A DNA stretch of 6,436 bases from Deltaproteobacteria bacterium UBA6930 (GCA_002450755.1 DKAI01000180.1:1-6436), one strand, 5' to 3'; shown: positions 1 through 5,736, counted from the first letter of the stretch. The notes: a model not told the origin generated them from the letters alone. Made by a program: numbers and translations.

Positions 1-2
1 AT

Positions 3-662
3 GTAACGGTACGTCTTTTTGGGTCTGTTCGAGATGAAGTTGGTCTCAAAGAACTATCCGTAGAAATAGCTGACGGTTCAACTGTAGGTGATTTACGGAC
101 GTCTCTTTACGGTGATATTGCATCTTTGGAAAGACTCGGAACTCGATTAAGGATCTCGGTTAATTATGAGTTGGTTGAGGAATCAGCGACTCTTAGTGAC
201 GGCGACGAATTGGCGTTACTACCACCTGTCTCTGGCGGCTCAGGGACTAGTAGGTCGATGATTACCAGCAAGCCTTTGATTTTGCAGGATGTTGTAGACA
301 AAGTCTCGGGTCCGGGCTTGGGAGGTATTGTTACATTTGCGGGCGCGGTACGCGATTTTTCTAGAGGACACGAAATCCGATATTTGGAATACGAGGCTTA
401 TACACCAATGGCTCTGTCGGAGATGGATGGCATTATCACGGAGGCCGAAGAACGGTGGCCAGGGGTTGTGGTTTCTCTTGCCCATCGCGTGGGCGAACTG
501 AAAATCGGAGAGGTAGCAGTTCTAGTCGCTGCCTCGGCTCCACATCGTGCAGAGGCATTCGAAGCAGCTAGGTGGTCGATCGATGAGTTGAAAAATCGGG
601 TGCCGATCTGGAAGAAAGAATTTGCCAAGGATGGCGCATACTGGATTGAGGATACGCCATGA
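3..662 (+). CDS. moaX: Fused molybdopterin synthase, MoaD-MoaE (MoaX type), 5' end cut by the window edge
   Basis: Molybdopterin synthase inserts two sulfurs into cyclic pyranopterin monophosphate to make molybdopterin in the cytosol. The small MoaD subunit carries the sulfur as a C-terminal thiocarboxylate and MoaE is the catalytic subunit. The frame is open from base 3 to the TGA at 660-662 (219 visible residues). Visible residues 1-79 are a ubiquitin-fold MoaD: it opens VTVRLFGSVRDEVG and closes LLPPVSGG. E. coli MoaD has 81 residues, so only about two are missing. No stop follows the Gly-Gly. A six-residue linker (SGTSRS) leads into MoaE, visible residues 86-219, with HRVGELKIGE, HRAEAFEA and LKNRVPIWKKE. 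Counting from Met86, the lysines at MoaE positions 112 and 119 match catalytic Lys119 and Lys126 of E. coli. The fusion resembles mycobacterial MoaX. No in-frame start lies in the window; Met at base 126 is inside the MoaD fold and is not the start. moaB follows after 43 bp. Confidence 0.93.
   Translation, partial: VTVRLFGSVRDEVGLKELSVEIADGSTVGDLRTSLYGDIASLERLGTRLRISVNYELVEESATLSDGDELALLPPVSGGSGTSRSMITSKPLILQDVVDKVSGPGLGGIVTFAGAVRDFSRGHEIRYLEYEAYTPMALSEMDGIITEAEERWPGVVVSLAHRVGELKIGEVAVLVAASAPHRAEAFEAARWSIDELKNRVPIWKKEFAKDGAYWIEDTP
258..662 (+). other. Possible internal start giving a free MoaE from within moaX
   Basis: An in-frame ATG at 258-260 lies seven codons after the MoaD Gly-Gly and begins MITSKPL. 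Translation from it would give a 134-residue protein, a normal stand-alone MoaE length. The upstream context is not convincing as a ribosome site: AGGG at 242-245 is 12 bases away and TAGG at 251-254 only 3. Seen: the ATG and the length match. Inferred: that it is used. It may simply be a relic of the ancestral moaE start kept after fusion. Confidence 0.3.
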
Positions 663-705
663 GAAATGGTGGAGCCGCTCTAAATATGTTAATCCGAAAT
701 ACCGC

Positions 706-1230
706 ATGCCCACGGTTACAAAATTGAGTGTTCACTCCCATAGAGGTAACGCACCGAGCGAGGTGCCAACCGCTGTGATTACTATTAGTGACACTCGTAC
801 CCTAAGCAGCGACTCCGGAGGAGCGCTTGTGTCGAGCCTGCTCAGAAAAGCCGGTCACCGAACGACTCGTCGAGAGGTAGTCCCGGATAATCCAGAAAAA
901 ATTCATGCCGTTATTCTTGAAGCATTAGAGGAAGAACTGACAAGGGTCGTCATAACAACTGGGGGTACCGGCATAGCGCCCAGAGACGTGACGCCGGAGA
1001 CAATCAGGCCTCTCTTCGATCGAGAAGTGCCGGGGTTTGGGGAAATCTTTAGAATGTTGTCCTATTCAGAGATAGGATCGGCATCAATACTTTCTCGAGC
1101 AATCGCGGGAATTCGACGAGAAAAAGTAATAGTTGCATTGCCTGGCTCTAAAGGTGCTATTGGGCTTGCTATGGAAAGACTAGTTGTGCCTGAGCTTGGA
1201 CACCTGGTCGGCGAAGCCATGAAAAGGTAG
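706..1230 (+). CDS. moaB: MoaB/MogA-family molybdopterin adenylyltransferase
   Basis: Enzymes of this family bind molybdopterin; MogA-type members adenylylate it with ATP to prepare it for metal insertion. The 174-residue product has the family landmarks in order: TISDTRT at residues 26-32, the glycine-rich TTGGTG at 84-89 followed by APRDVTPE with the conserved Asp94, PGFGEIFRMLSYSEIG at 109-124, LSRAIAGI at 129-136, LPGSKGAIGLA at 145-155 and PELGHL at 162-167. The SDTRT and PGFGE forms favour MoaB over E. coli-type MogA. E. coli MoaB has 170 residues, so length supports the ATG at 706. The frame stays open upstream to an ATG at 622 inside moaX, but those extra 28 residues do not look like family sequence. 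No clear Shine-Dalgarno precedes 706, so the start is less sure than the identity. It sits 43 bp after moaX on the same strand and was probably co-transcribed with it. Confidence 0.92.
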   Translation: MPTVTKLSVHSHRGNAPSEVPTAVITISDTRTLSSDSGGALVSSLLRKAGHRTTRREVVPDNPEKIHAVILEALEEELTRVVITTGGTGIAPRDVTPETIRPLFDREVPGFGEIFRMLSYSEIGSASILSRAIAGIRREKVIVALPGSKGAIGLAMERLVVPELGHLVGEAMKR

Positions 1231-1320
1231 CGCTGATTATGTACGTGTATCCTTCTCGCTAAAACGACAGCTTTTGGTAGAACATTTTGCTTTGTGATAG
1301 GTGTTAACTATGTGCCTTTT
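1231..1320. other. Intergenic gap between convergent moaB and DUF192 gene
   Basis: This 90-bp gap separates the 3' ends of two convergent genes, so a bidirectional terminator is expected here. I see only weak inverted repeats: AAAA/TTTT arms around 1260-1276, and ATAG/CTAT arms around GTTAAC near 1298-1311. Neither has a GC-rich stem with a T-run, so I do not call a rho-independent terminator. Confidence 0.4.
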
Positions 1321-1785
1321 CTAATCTTCACTCAGGATGGTCACTTTGGTTCCTAGGGTCCAGCCATTGGCTGCAAAGGTTCCCGCTGCTACTTCTAGAA
1401 CGTATCGAGATGGCCGTTTAGGCAAGTAAATTTTTAGATCCTCATCGGGTTTCGGAAGCTCGGCACTTACCATGTGAACGATTTCGCCTTGATCGAACCA
1501 TATGATGTCTATAGGAAAAGTCATACCCTTCATCCAAAATCCGTGATGATCTCGGTAATCGAACTCGAAGAGCATTCCTTCTCCTAAGGGGAGTGGCTCT
1601 CGGCCAGCAAGGCCTCTTGAGCGGCTGTAAGGTTCATCTGCAACCCGGCAACGTATTATGGTGCCCTCTAACGAAATATCCTTCGTAGTTTGGGGGGGGT
1701 GATCGGGTCCTTCTGCAGACGTGATTGTGGACAGAAGGGCGAAAGATAATCCAAGTAGGGAAAGACTCTTGCAGTTTTGTCTCAA
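1321..1785 (-). CDS. Secreted DUF192 family protein (PF02643-like)
   Basis: This is a small exported protein of the DUF192 family, whose biochemical role is not established. From the TTG at 1785 the product has 154 residues. Residues 1-24 form a typical Sec signal peptide: short positive N-terminus (Arg2, Lys6), hydrophobic core SLLGLSFALL, and a likely cleavage after ITSA before Glu25. The mature part has the family landmarks: SRGLAGREPLPLGEGMLF at 55-72, FWMKGMTFPIDIIWFD at 83-98, and RYVLEVAAGT at 127-136. TTG 1785 was chosen because AGGAG lies 9 bases upstream and it places the signal peptide at the N-terminus. The frame extends to an ATG at 1890, but that start would put 35 extra residues ahead of the signal and overlap the opposite-strand gene. 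A run of eight C (coding strand) falls just after the signal peptide. The product is periplasmic or surface-exposed. Confidence 0.88.
   Translation of the reverse strand: MRQNCKSLSLLGLSFALLSTITSAEGPDHPPQTTKDISLEGTIIRCRVADEPYSRSRGLAGREPLPLGEGMLFEFDYRDHHGFWMKGMTFPIDIIWFDQGEIVHMVSAELPKPDEDLKIYLPKRPSRYVLEVAAGTFAANGWTLGTKVTILSED
1692..1699. repeat. Eight-base G/C homopolymer inside the DUF192 gene
   Basis: Eight consecutive G on the plus strand (C on the coding strand) fall at codons for His-Pro-Pro-Gln, just after the predicted signal peptide (about residues 29-32). A one-base length change would frameshift the gene right after its signal peptide. In this sequence the tract is in frame with the intact protein. 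Confidence 0.6.
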
Positions 1786-1794
1786 GGATGCGAT

Positions 1795-1799
1795 CTCCT
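1795..1799 (-). promoter_or_regulatory. Shine-Dalgarno that fixes the TTG start of the DUF192 gene
   Basis: The minus strand reads AGGAG here, nine bases before the TTG at 1785. It is the only good ribosome site near the 5' end of this frame and decides against the longer ATG start at 1890. Confidence 0.75.
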
Positions 1800-1804
1800 G
1801 GTAT

Positions 1805-2155
1805 ATGGATGTCTTCTCAAGACCGATTTCGAAGAAAGCTGCACGCATCTTATACAATGTTGCGGATGCAAGACTAGGGTCATGTTCCAAAATCTCTCAT
1901 GACTTTATGCCGAAATACGAAAAACTCTTGAAAGAAGAGGGACCTTCAGCGGCCCGAATTAACTGGCTAGTCCTGCATTTTGTAGAGTTGGTTCCAATGT
2001 TTTCCTTTCTCTCGTGCAAACGGTTTTCATCAAGATCGAGAGCAGAGAGGAGGGTTTGGCTAGCTCGGTTCGAACGTAGTGCGTTCAGGCCTTTGGCTGG
2101 TTCGTTTTCTCGACTAAATCGTCGGCTGGATAAATCTTTGAAAGAATCTACTTAG
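1805..2155 (+). CDS. Small uncharacterised protein, 116 aa, possibly a helical oxidoreductase-associated domain
   Basis: I do not recognise this gene with confidence. From the ATG at 1805 it encodes 116 residues. It opens SRPISKKAARILYNVADARL, has a hydrophobic stretch INWLVLHFVELVPMFSFLS at about 52-70, then an Arg-rich helix-like tail with RAERRVWLARFERSAFRPL at 79-97. The pattern of an N-terminal helix, a mid hydrophobic helix and an RxxWLxRFExS-like segment recalls, from memory only, the small helical domain found with GMC-type or gluconate 2-dehydrogenase subunit-3-like oxidoreductases. No oxidoreductase lies beside it. Signs that it is real: the frame is open for over 430 bp, it starts 19 bp from the opposing DUF192 start, and its TAG overlaps the convergent sigma-factor stop by four bases without running into that gene. 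Against: no good Shine-Dalgarno (AAGGA at 1784-1788 is 16 bases away) and no room for a promoter between the divergent genes. It is 14% Arg and 16% Ser. Confidence 0.55.
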   Translation: MDVFSRPISKKAARILYNVADARLGSCSKISHDFMPKYEKLLKEEGPSAARINWLVLHFVELVPMFSFLSCKRFSSRSRAERRVWLARFERSAFRPLAGSFSRLNRRLDKSLKEST

Positions 2156-3216
2156 TCTTCCTCTAAGTAGTAATCGAAGTCGACGACCTTTTCCCGGAGG
2201 TATTCGCGAAGATCGCTGACTATCTTATTTTCAAGTTGGCGAATCCGCTCCCGGGAAACTCCGAATTCCTGTCCCAGGTCCTGAAGTGTTTCAGGGTCAT
2301 CGGCGAGGATTCGTCTGTTAACAATCTCTTGCTCTCGCTCCTCGAGGCCTTCAGCAAAGATTTTGACATGCTCCATAAAGGAGTGTTGCAGTTCCGCATT
2401 TGCAACTTTTTCTTCAGAGTCTTGAATTTCTCCTTCGATAAAATCTCCAAATACTGCTCCGTCCTCGGTCTGAGAGACCGGAGTTTCAAAGGAGATTTCT
2501 CCTTCGGATAGCCTCTGCTCCATGTGGGTTACGTCATCCTCAGTTACATCGAGCCGCTCAGCTAAAAGTTTTGGTTCGACTTCAAAGCCCCTTCTTTCGA
2601 GTTCGCGCTTTTCCTTGTTTAGCCTGAAGAATAGTTTGCGCTCTGCACGCGAACTGCCCATTCTGACCAGTCTGATATTGTCGATCAGATATTTAAGAAT
2701 GTAAGCACGTATCCAATAGACAGCGTAAGAGGACAATTTCGTACCTTGGTATGGGTCAAATCGTTGGACAGCTTGGACAAGGCCAAGGTTTCCTTCTTGT
2801 ATGAGATCAAGAACGCTCGCCCAATTTCTCCTATACTCCATCGCGATTTTTACGACCAAGCGCAGGTTGGCCAAAACCAGCCGACGGCCAGCGTCCCGAT
2901 CGCCGTGCTCAATCCATCTGACTGCAAGACTGTGTTCTTCCTCTCTCGTTATGGGTGAATGTTTTCGCAGCTCTGCCATGTACTGGCCTAAAGGGTCAGT
3001 TGGCTGTAAGCCTCGTTCTGGAGTAACGGGCAAAGCGTTAGACTGTTCCTCAGACTCGTGCCGAGAACGGCTTTCGTGAATTTCGTCAACTAAAGAGTCT
3101 TTGGTTGACTCTTCCGATGGGTCCAGGTCAGCTACTGAGACTTCCGTAGGCACTGGCTTTTCTTGCTCTGTTGGTTTAACGCTCACAGTACCAAGGTAAC
3201 GATGAGATCTCTCCAA
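2152..3216 (-). CDS. rpoH: RNA polymerase sigma factor, sigma-32 (RpoH) class, with acidic N-terminal extension
   Basis: This sigma-70 family factor should direct RNA polymerase to heat-shock or other stress promoters. The 354-residue product (E. coli RpoH has 284) contains sigma region 2 at about 73-186, with DLIQEGNLGLVQAVQRFDP at 137-155 and the promoter-melting/-10 segment SSYAVYWIRAYILKYL at 162-177. An RpoH box follows at 192-199 (ERKLFFRL; E. coli QRKLFFNL), which separates it from RpoD and RpoS. Region 3 is at about 205-240. Region 4 ends with the -35 helix-turn-helix LQDLGQEFGVSRERIRQLE at 311-329. Residues 1-72 are an extension rich in Glu, Asp and Ser with no recognised fold. The TTG at 3216 is the furthest upstream usable start; an in-frame TAA lies at 3246-3244. 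There is no good Shine-Dalgarno; GTG at 3186 is an alternative that removes ten residues. It lies 53 bp after pepA on the same strand. It may be an RpoH paralogue rather than the main heat-shock factor. Confidence 0.93.
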   Translation of the reverse strand: MERSHRYLGTVSVKPTEQEKPVPTEVSVADLDPSEESTKDSLVDEIHESRSRHESEEQSNALPVTPERGLQPTDPLGQYMAELRKHSPITREEEHSLAVRWIEHGDRDAGRRLVLANLRLVVKIAMEYRRNWASVLDLIQEGNLGLVQAVQRFDPYQGTKLSSYAVYWIRAYILKYLIDNIRLVRMGSSRAERKLFFRLNKEKRELERRGFEVEPKLLAERLDVTEDDVTHMEQRLSEGEISFETPVSQTEDGAVFGDFIEGEIQDSEEKVANAELQHSFMEHVKIFAEGLEEREQEIVNRRILADDPETLQDLGQEFGVSRERIRQLENKIVSDLREYLREKVVDFDYYLEED

Positions 3217-3230
3217 GTCGTGGGGTGGAG
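3211..3230 (-). promoter_or_regulatory. Inverted repeat burying the start codon of the sigma-factor gene
   Basis: On the minus strand CTCCA (3230-3226) can pair with TGGAG (3215-3211) across a 10-base loop. The second arm contains the last two bases of the TTG start codon at 3216-3214 plus the next codon. The predicted helix is only five base pairs. It could lower translation or act as a thermosensor-like element, which would suit a stress sigma factor, but this is inference and such short repeats arise by chance. Confidence 0.3.
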
Positions 3231-3269
3231 GTCGATATACATCTTAATCTCTTTAGAGTTGTCTTAAAG
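3217..3269 (-). other. pepA-rpoH spacer
   Basis: The 53-bp spacer has no T-run terminator and no clear promoter, which supports co-transcription of pepA and the sigma factor. Its first half (3268-3248, minus strand) can form CTTTA(A)GA / TCTAAAG, seven pairs with one bulged A and a CAAC loop. It is AT-rich and not followed by T residues, so I do not call it a terminator. A purine-rich ribosome site before the TTG at 3216 is lacking. Confidence 0.45.
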
Positions 3270-4787
3270 CTACAGTTTTTTCCAATTTTGAAGCAATTCG
3301 ATGAGTGCTCGGACCCCGAAACCTGTGGCTCCACGAGGTTGACCGGAGGAGGCTTGGTCCGTATTAGCAACTCCAGCGATATCCAGGTGCGCCCATGGCG
3401 TGTCTCCAACAAAGTGGGAGAGAAATGCTGCCGCGGTAATTGTGCCAGCCTCGCGACCTCCAACTTGTTTAACATCAGCGATATGACTCTTTATAAATTT
3501 TCGATGGTCCTCCCAAAGAGGAAGTTGCCAGAACCGTTCGGAAGTTGTCTCGCCGGCGACTTGAATTCGCGAAGCGAGAGCTTCGTTATTGGCGAGAACT
3601 CCTGCGCACCACTTTCCCAGTGCAATTACACACGCGCCTGTCAGAGTCGCAAGATCAATCAATGCGTCCGGCTCAAATGTGGTCCTCGCGTAATGGAGGG
3701 CATCTGCAAGGACGAGTCTACCTTCGGCGTCGGTATTGCCTATCTCGATAGTTTTTCCTGATGCTGAGGTTACGACGTCGTCGGGTCGGTATGCCGTTCC
3801 ACTAGGCATATTTTCTACAGCTCCTACGATACCAACCACATGAATGGGAAGTCGCAGGAGTGCACATGCCCGCATTGCGCCTATTACCGTCGCGCCCCCG
3901 GACATATCGTGCTTCATCGTTACCATGCTTCCGCTGGGTTTGAGAGATAGGCCTCCAGAATCGAAGGTGACGCCTTTTCCAATCAAGCAAACAGTGGGTC
4001 TGCGTGATTTTTGACCAGGCTTGGGTGGGTTGTGCTCAAGGGTAATGAGTCGAGGGGGGTTGCTGCTTCCTTGCGCTACAGCGAGCATTGCGCCCATCTT
4101 AAGTTTTTTTAGGCCCTGAAGATCTTCAATCTTGCAGCGTAGTCCAGTTGCTTTGGCCATTTCTTTTGCTGCTTCCGCAAGGGTTACGGGATTAAGGTCG
4201 CAAGGAGGTTGATTGGATAGATCTCTCGCCAGGTTTTGAGATTCTGCAATGGCAATTCCTGCGCCACTGGCCCGCCTAGCAGTCCTTAAGTTGGCTGTCT
4301 CGATTAAGATGGCTGCGTGAGCAACGAGTTTTGGCTTATCTTTTGCTGTCTGGTATTGATCATAGCGATAACCCCCCAAAATGAACCCCTCTGACATCGC
4401 TTGTAGGCAAGCTGAGGAGCTGAGCCGTCGTTCGAGAGGGGGCAGGATGGCGACTCTCCTGCTTTCGAGTTTTGTAGCTTCCTCAATTACTCTGGAGCAG
4501 GCATTCCTCAATTCTTTGGGCCCTACTTCTTTGGAATTTCCTATTCCGACTAAAATAATTCTTTTAGGAAAGGTGCCATCTTTGCTGTAAAGTCGGACCG
4601 TCTGCCCAGCTTTTCCGCTGAAATCCCCCAAGTCGACCACCCTTCTGAGATTCCCATCTACCCAGTCGTCGATTTCTGCCCAGCGCGGGGGGAGTCTCCA
4701 GTTCTCCGAATTGATAGAGGTGGTTAGGACAGCAAAGAGATCTGTCTCGGAGTTTACGCTAGCCCTCTTTTCAACAGAAACCTGCAT
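3270..4787 (-). CDS. pepA: Leucyl aminopeptidase PepA (M17 family)
   Basis: A cytosolic dinuclear-metal aminopeptidase, hexameric in the family, that removes N-terminal residues, preferring leucine, in peptide turnover. The 505-residue product (E. coli PepA 503) has an N-terminal macro-like domain (about 1-170) and a C-terminal catalytic domain. All metal and catalytic residues are visible: Lys271 and Asp276 in GKGVTFDSGG, Lys283 in LSLKP, Asp294 in MKHDMSGG, and Asp353, Glu355 and Arg357 in the signature NTDAEGRL at 351-358. These match E. coli Lys270, Asp275, Lys282, Asp293, Asp352, Glu354 and Arg356 with an offset of one. The ATG at 4787 is preceded by AAGGAG with a 5-base gap. It is divergent from tolQ and is followed by the sigma-factor gene 53 bp downstream. 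Some PepA proteins also bind DNA; nothing here tests that. The enzyme should be active. Confidence 0.97.
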   Translation of the reverse strand: MQVSVEKRASVNSETDLFAVLTTSINSENWRLPPRWAEIDDWVDGNLRRVVDLGDFSGKAGQTVRLYSKDGTFPKRIILVGIGNSKEVGPKELRNACSRVIEEATKLESRRVAILPPLERRLSSSACLQAMSEGFILGGYRYDQYQTAKDKPKLVAHAAILIETANLRTARRASGAGIAIAESQNLARDLSNQPPCDLNPVTLAEAAKEMAKATGLRCKIEDLQGLKKLKMGAMLAVAQGSSNPPRLITLEHNPPKPGQKSRRPTVCLIGKGVTFDSGGLSLKPSGSMVTMKHDMSGGATVIGAMRACALLRLPIHVVGIVGAVENMPSGTAYRPDDVVTSASGKTIEIGNTDAEGRLVLADALHYARTTFEPDALIDLATLTGACVIALGKWCAGVLANNEALASRIQVAGETTSERFWQLPLWEDHRKFIKSHIADVKQVGGREAGTITAAAFLSHFVGDTPWAHLDIAGVANTDQASSGQPRGATGFGVRALIELLQNWKKL

Positions 4788-4792
4788 GGGTT

Positions 4793-4798
4793 CTCCTT
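4793..4798 (-). promoter_or_regulatory. Shine-Dalgarno of pepA
   Basis: The minus strand reads AAGGAG, five bases before the ATG at 4787. It is the strongest ribosome site in the window and fixes the pepA start. Confidence 0.85.
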
Positions 4799-5040
4799 TT
4801 CGACTCGCCCAAACGATTACTAAACCAGCCGTTTGAAATTCTGAGCCTTAAATTCATTGTGGCGTCACCGGTTTGTCTCGGGTCTGCCGTTTTTTAACTA
4901 CCTTCTATTGCAAAAACTAACTTGCGTCTTAGCAGTAGTCTAAGGAAACTCTAGCTCCAACGAGGCTTTCATGGACGAGTAAATGCCAAAGGACTGCCGA
5001 TTAGTATCTCGTGGGGAGGTTGCGAAGAGGTCGGCGTCAT

Positions 5041-5055
5041 AAAAAAGGGGGGTTT
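5041..5055 (+). promoter_or_regulatory. Homopolymeric ribosome-binding site of tolQ (A6G6)
   Basis: Six A (5041-5046) then six G (5047-5052) and TTT lead straight to the tolQ ATG at 5056. AAGG/GGGG within the run serves as the Shine-Dalgarno at a normal 5-7 base distance. It decides for the ATG at 5056 over the GTG at 5011, which would add a 15-residue basic leader not expected in TolQ. Length changes in the runs would alter the spacing. Confidence 0.7.
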
Positions 5056-5736
5056 ATGGTCGGATTTGACCCACTCGAGCTTATTTGGGAAGCATCTTGG
5101 CTCGTACAATGGGTGATTCTTTTGTTGGTCTTTTTCTCAGTGGTCTCCTGGGCGGCAATTTTTTCAAAATTTCGGGAATTAAAGGTAGCTACTAGGACAA
5201 GTGAAGATTTTATGGACTCTTATCGCGAGAGATCCGGACATGCTCTTGAAGAGCTCGCGATTGGAATGAAGTCGAGTCCTTTGGCAAGGCTTTTTTTGAC
5301 GGCTTACCGGCGTCGTCTCGAAATTGGCGGCAGTTTGCCTCTGGATCCAGAAGCGAAGGAGCTTCTGAGGAGTCACATCACTTGGTCGGCTCAGGCGGAA
5401 TTGCACCGGCTTGAGGCGCGTCTTACTTTTCTCGCTACTACTGCCAGTGCGACACCCTTTATCGGCCTATTTGGAACAGTGGTAGGCATTATCAATGCTT
5501 TTGGCGGGATAGGGGTCGCAGGGAGTGCAAGTCTCGCTGTCGTAGCGCCCGGAATTGCTGAGGCACTTATTGCAACTGCCCTGGGTCTTTTCGCTGCGAT
5601 TCCGGCAACTATTTTCTACAACATCTTCGTGGGTCGGCTTAAGGTCTTGCAGGAGGCGGTTGATATTTTTTCAATTGAGGTTTGTGAAGATCTAGCGAGA
5701 GCTCCTATGCCTCCCAGTTATTCCGAGGAGGCCTGA
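5056..5736 (+). CDS. tolQ: TolQ, inner-membrane proton-channel subunit of the Tol-Pal motor
   Basis: TolQ forms, with TolR, a proton-motive-force-driven stator-like complex in the inner membrane that drives TolA, supporting outer-membrane constriction and integrity at division. The 226-residue product (E. coli 230) has a first membrane helix at about 14-36 (LVQWVILLLVFFSVVSWAAIF), a cytosolic loop of about 90 residues, then two helices at about 125-150 and 160-192. The pore threonines are present: Thr141 in GLFGTVVGI and Thr174 in ALIATALGLFAAIP, matching E. coli Thr145 and Thr178. It is first in an operon, with a 3-bp gap to tolR. ExbB is the main alternative; the neighbours, with a tolA-like gene directly after tolR, and the length favour TolQ. 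It is complete. Confidence 0.93.
   Translation: MVGFDPLELIWEASWLVQWVILLLVFFSVVSWAAIFSKFRELKVATRTSEDFMDSYRERSGHALEELAIGMKSSPLARLFLTAYRRRLEIGGSLPLDPEAKELLRSHITWSAQAELHRLEARLTFLATTASATPFIGLFGTVVGIINAFGGIGVAGSASLAVVAPGIAEALIATALGLFAAIPATIFYNIFVGRLKVLQEAVDIFSIEVCEDLARAPMPPSYSEEA
5725..5730 (+). promoter_or_regulatory. Shine-Dalgarno that supports the TTG start of tolR
   Basis: GAGGAG lies inside the last codons of tolQ and nine bases before the TTG at 5740. This supports the TTG as the true start and implies translation of tolR coupled to tolQ. Confidence 0.7.

Larger units (their letters stand above)
4788..5055. promoter_or_regulatory. Divergent pepA/tolQ control region
   Basis: This 268-bp gap separates the divergent pepA and tolQ starts and must hold the promoters of both the pepA-sigma factor and tolQRA units. 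I see no gene in it. A TAGTAT at 5002-5007 (plus strand) is a possible -10 for tolQ, but no matching -35 sits 16-18 bp upstream. TTGCAA at 4908-4913 resembles a -35 without a good partner. No sigma-32 consensus (CTTGAA with a CCCCAT-type -10) was found on either strand by eye. GTGGCGTCAC near 4858-4869 is an imperfect palindrome (two mismatched positions) and only a weak operator candidate. Confidence 0.6.

Noticed and set aside
126..662. TTG at 126 as the start of the first gene
   Set aside because: It lies inside the MoaD fold; the same frame is open upstream to base 3 and encodes the typical MoaD N-terminus (VTVRLFG).
622..705. Upstream ATG at 622 as the moaB start
   Set aside because: The added 28 residues overlap the end of moaX, look like out-of-frame moaX sequence and exceed normal MoaB length.
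1250..1320. Rho-independent terminator between moaB and the DUF192 gene
   Set aside because: Only short AT-rich inverted repeats without a GC stem or T-run.
1786..1890. ATG at 1890 as the DUF192 gene start
   Set aside because: It puts 35 residues before a clear signal peptide and overlaps the opposite-strand gene; TTG 1785 has a good Shine-Dalgarno.
3225..3761. A 178-codon plus-strand frame opposite pepA
   Set aside because: It is antisense to the conserved C-terminal domain of PepA and shows no recognisable protein features, so it is a shadow frame.
4970..4984. Tiny ATG-GAC-GAG-TAA frame as a leader peptide
   Set aside because: Three codons, no ribosome site, no attenuator-like structure nearby.
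5011..5055. GTG at 5011 as the tolQ start
   Set aside because: It would add a basic leader that includes the translated A6G6 ribosome site; ATG 5056 gives the normal TolQ length.
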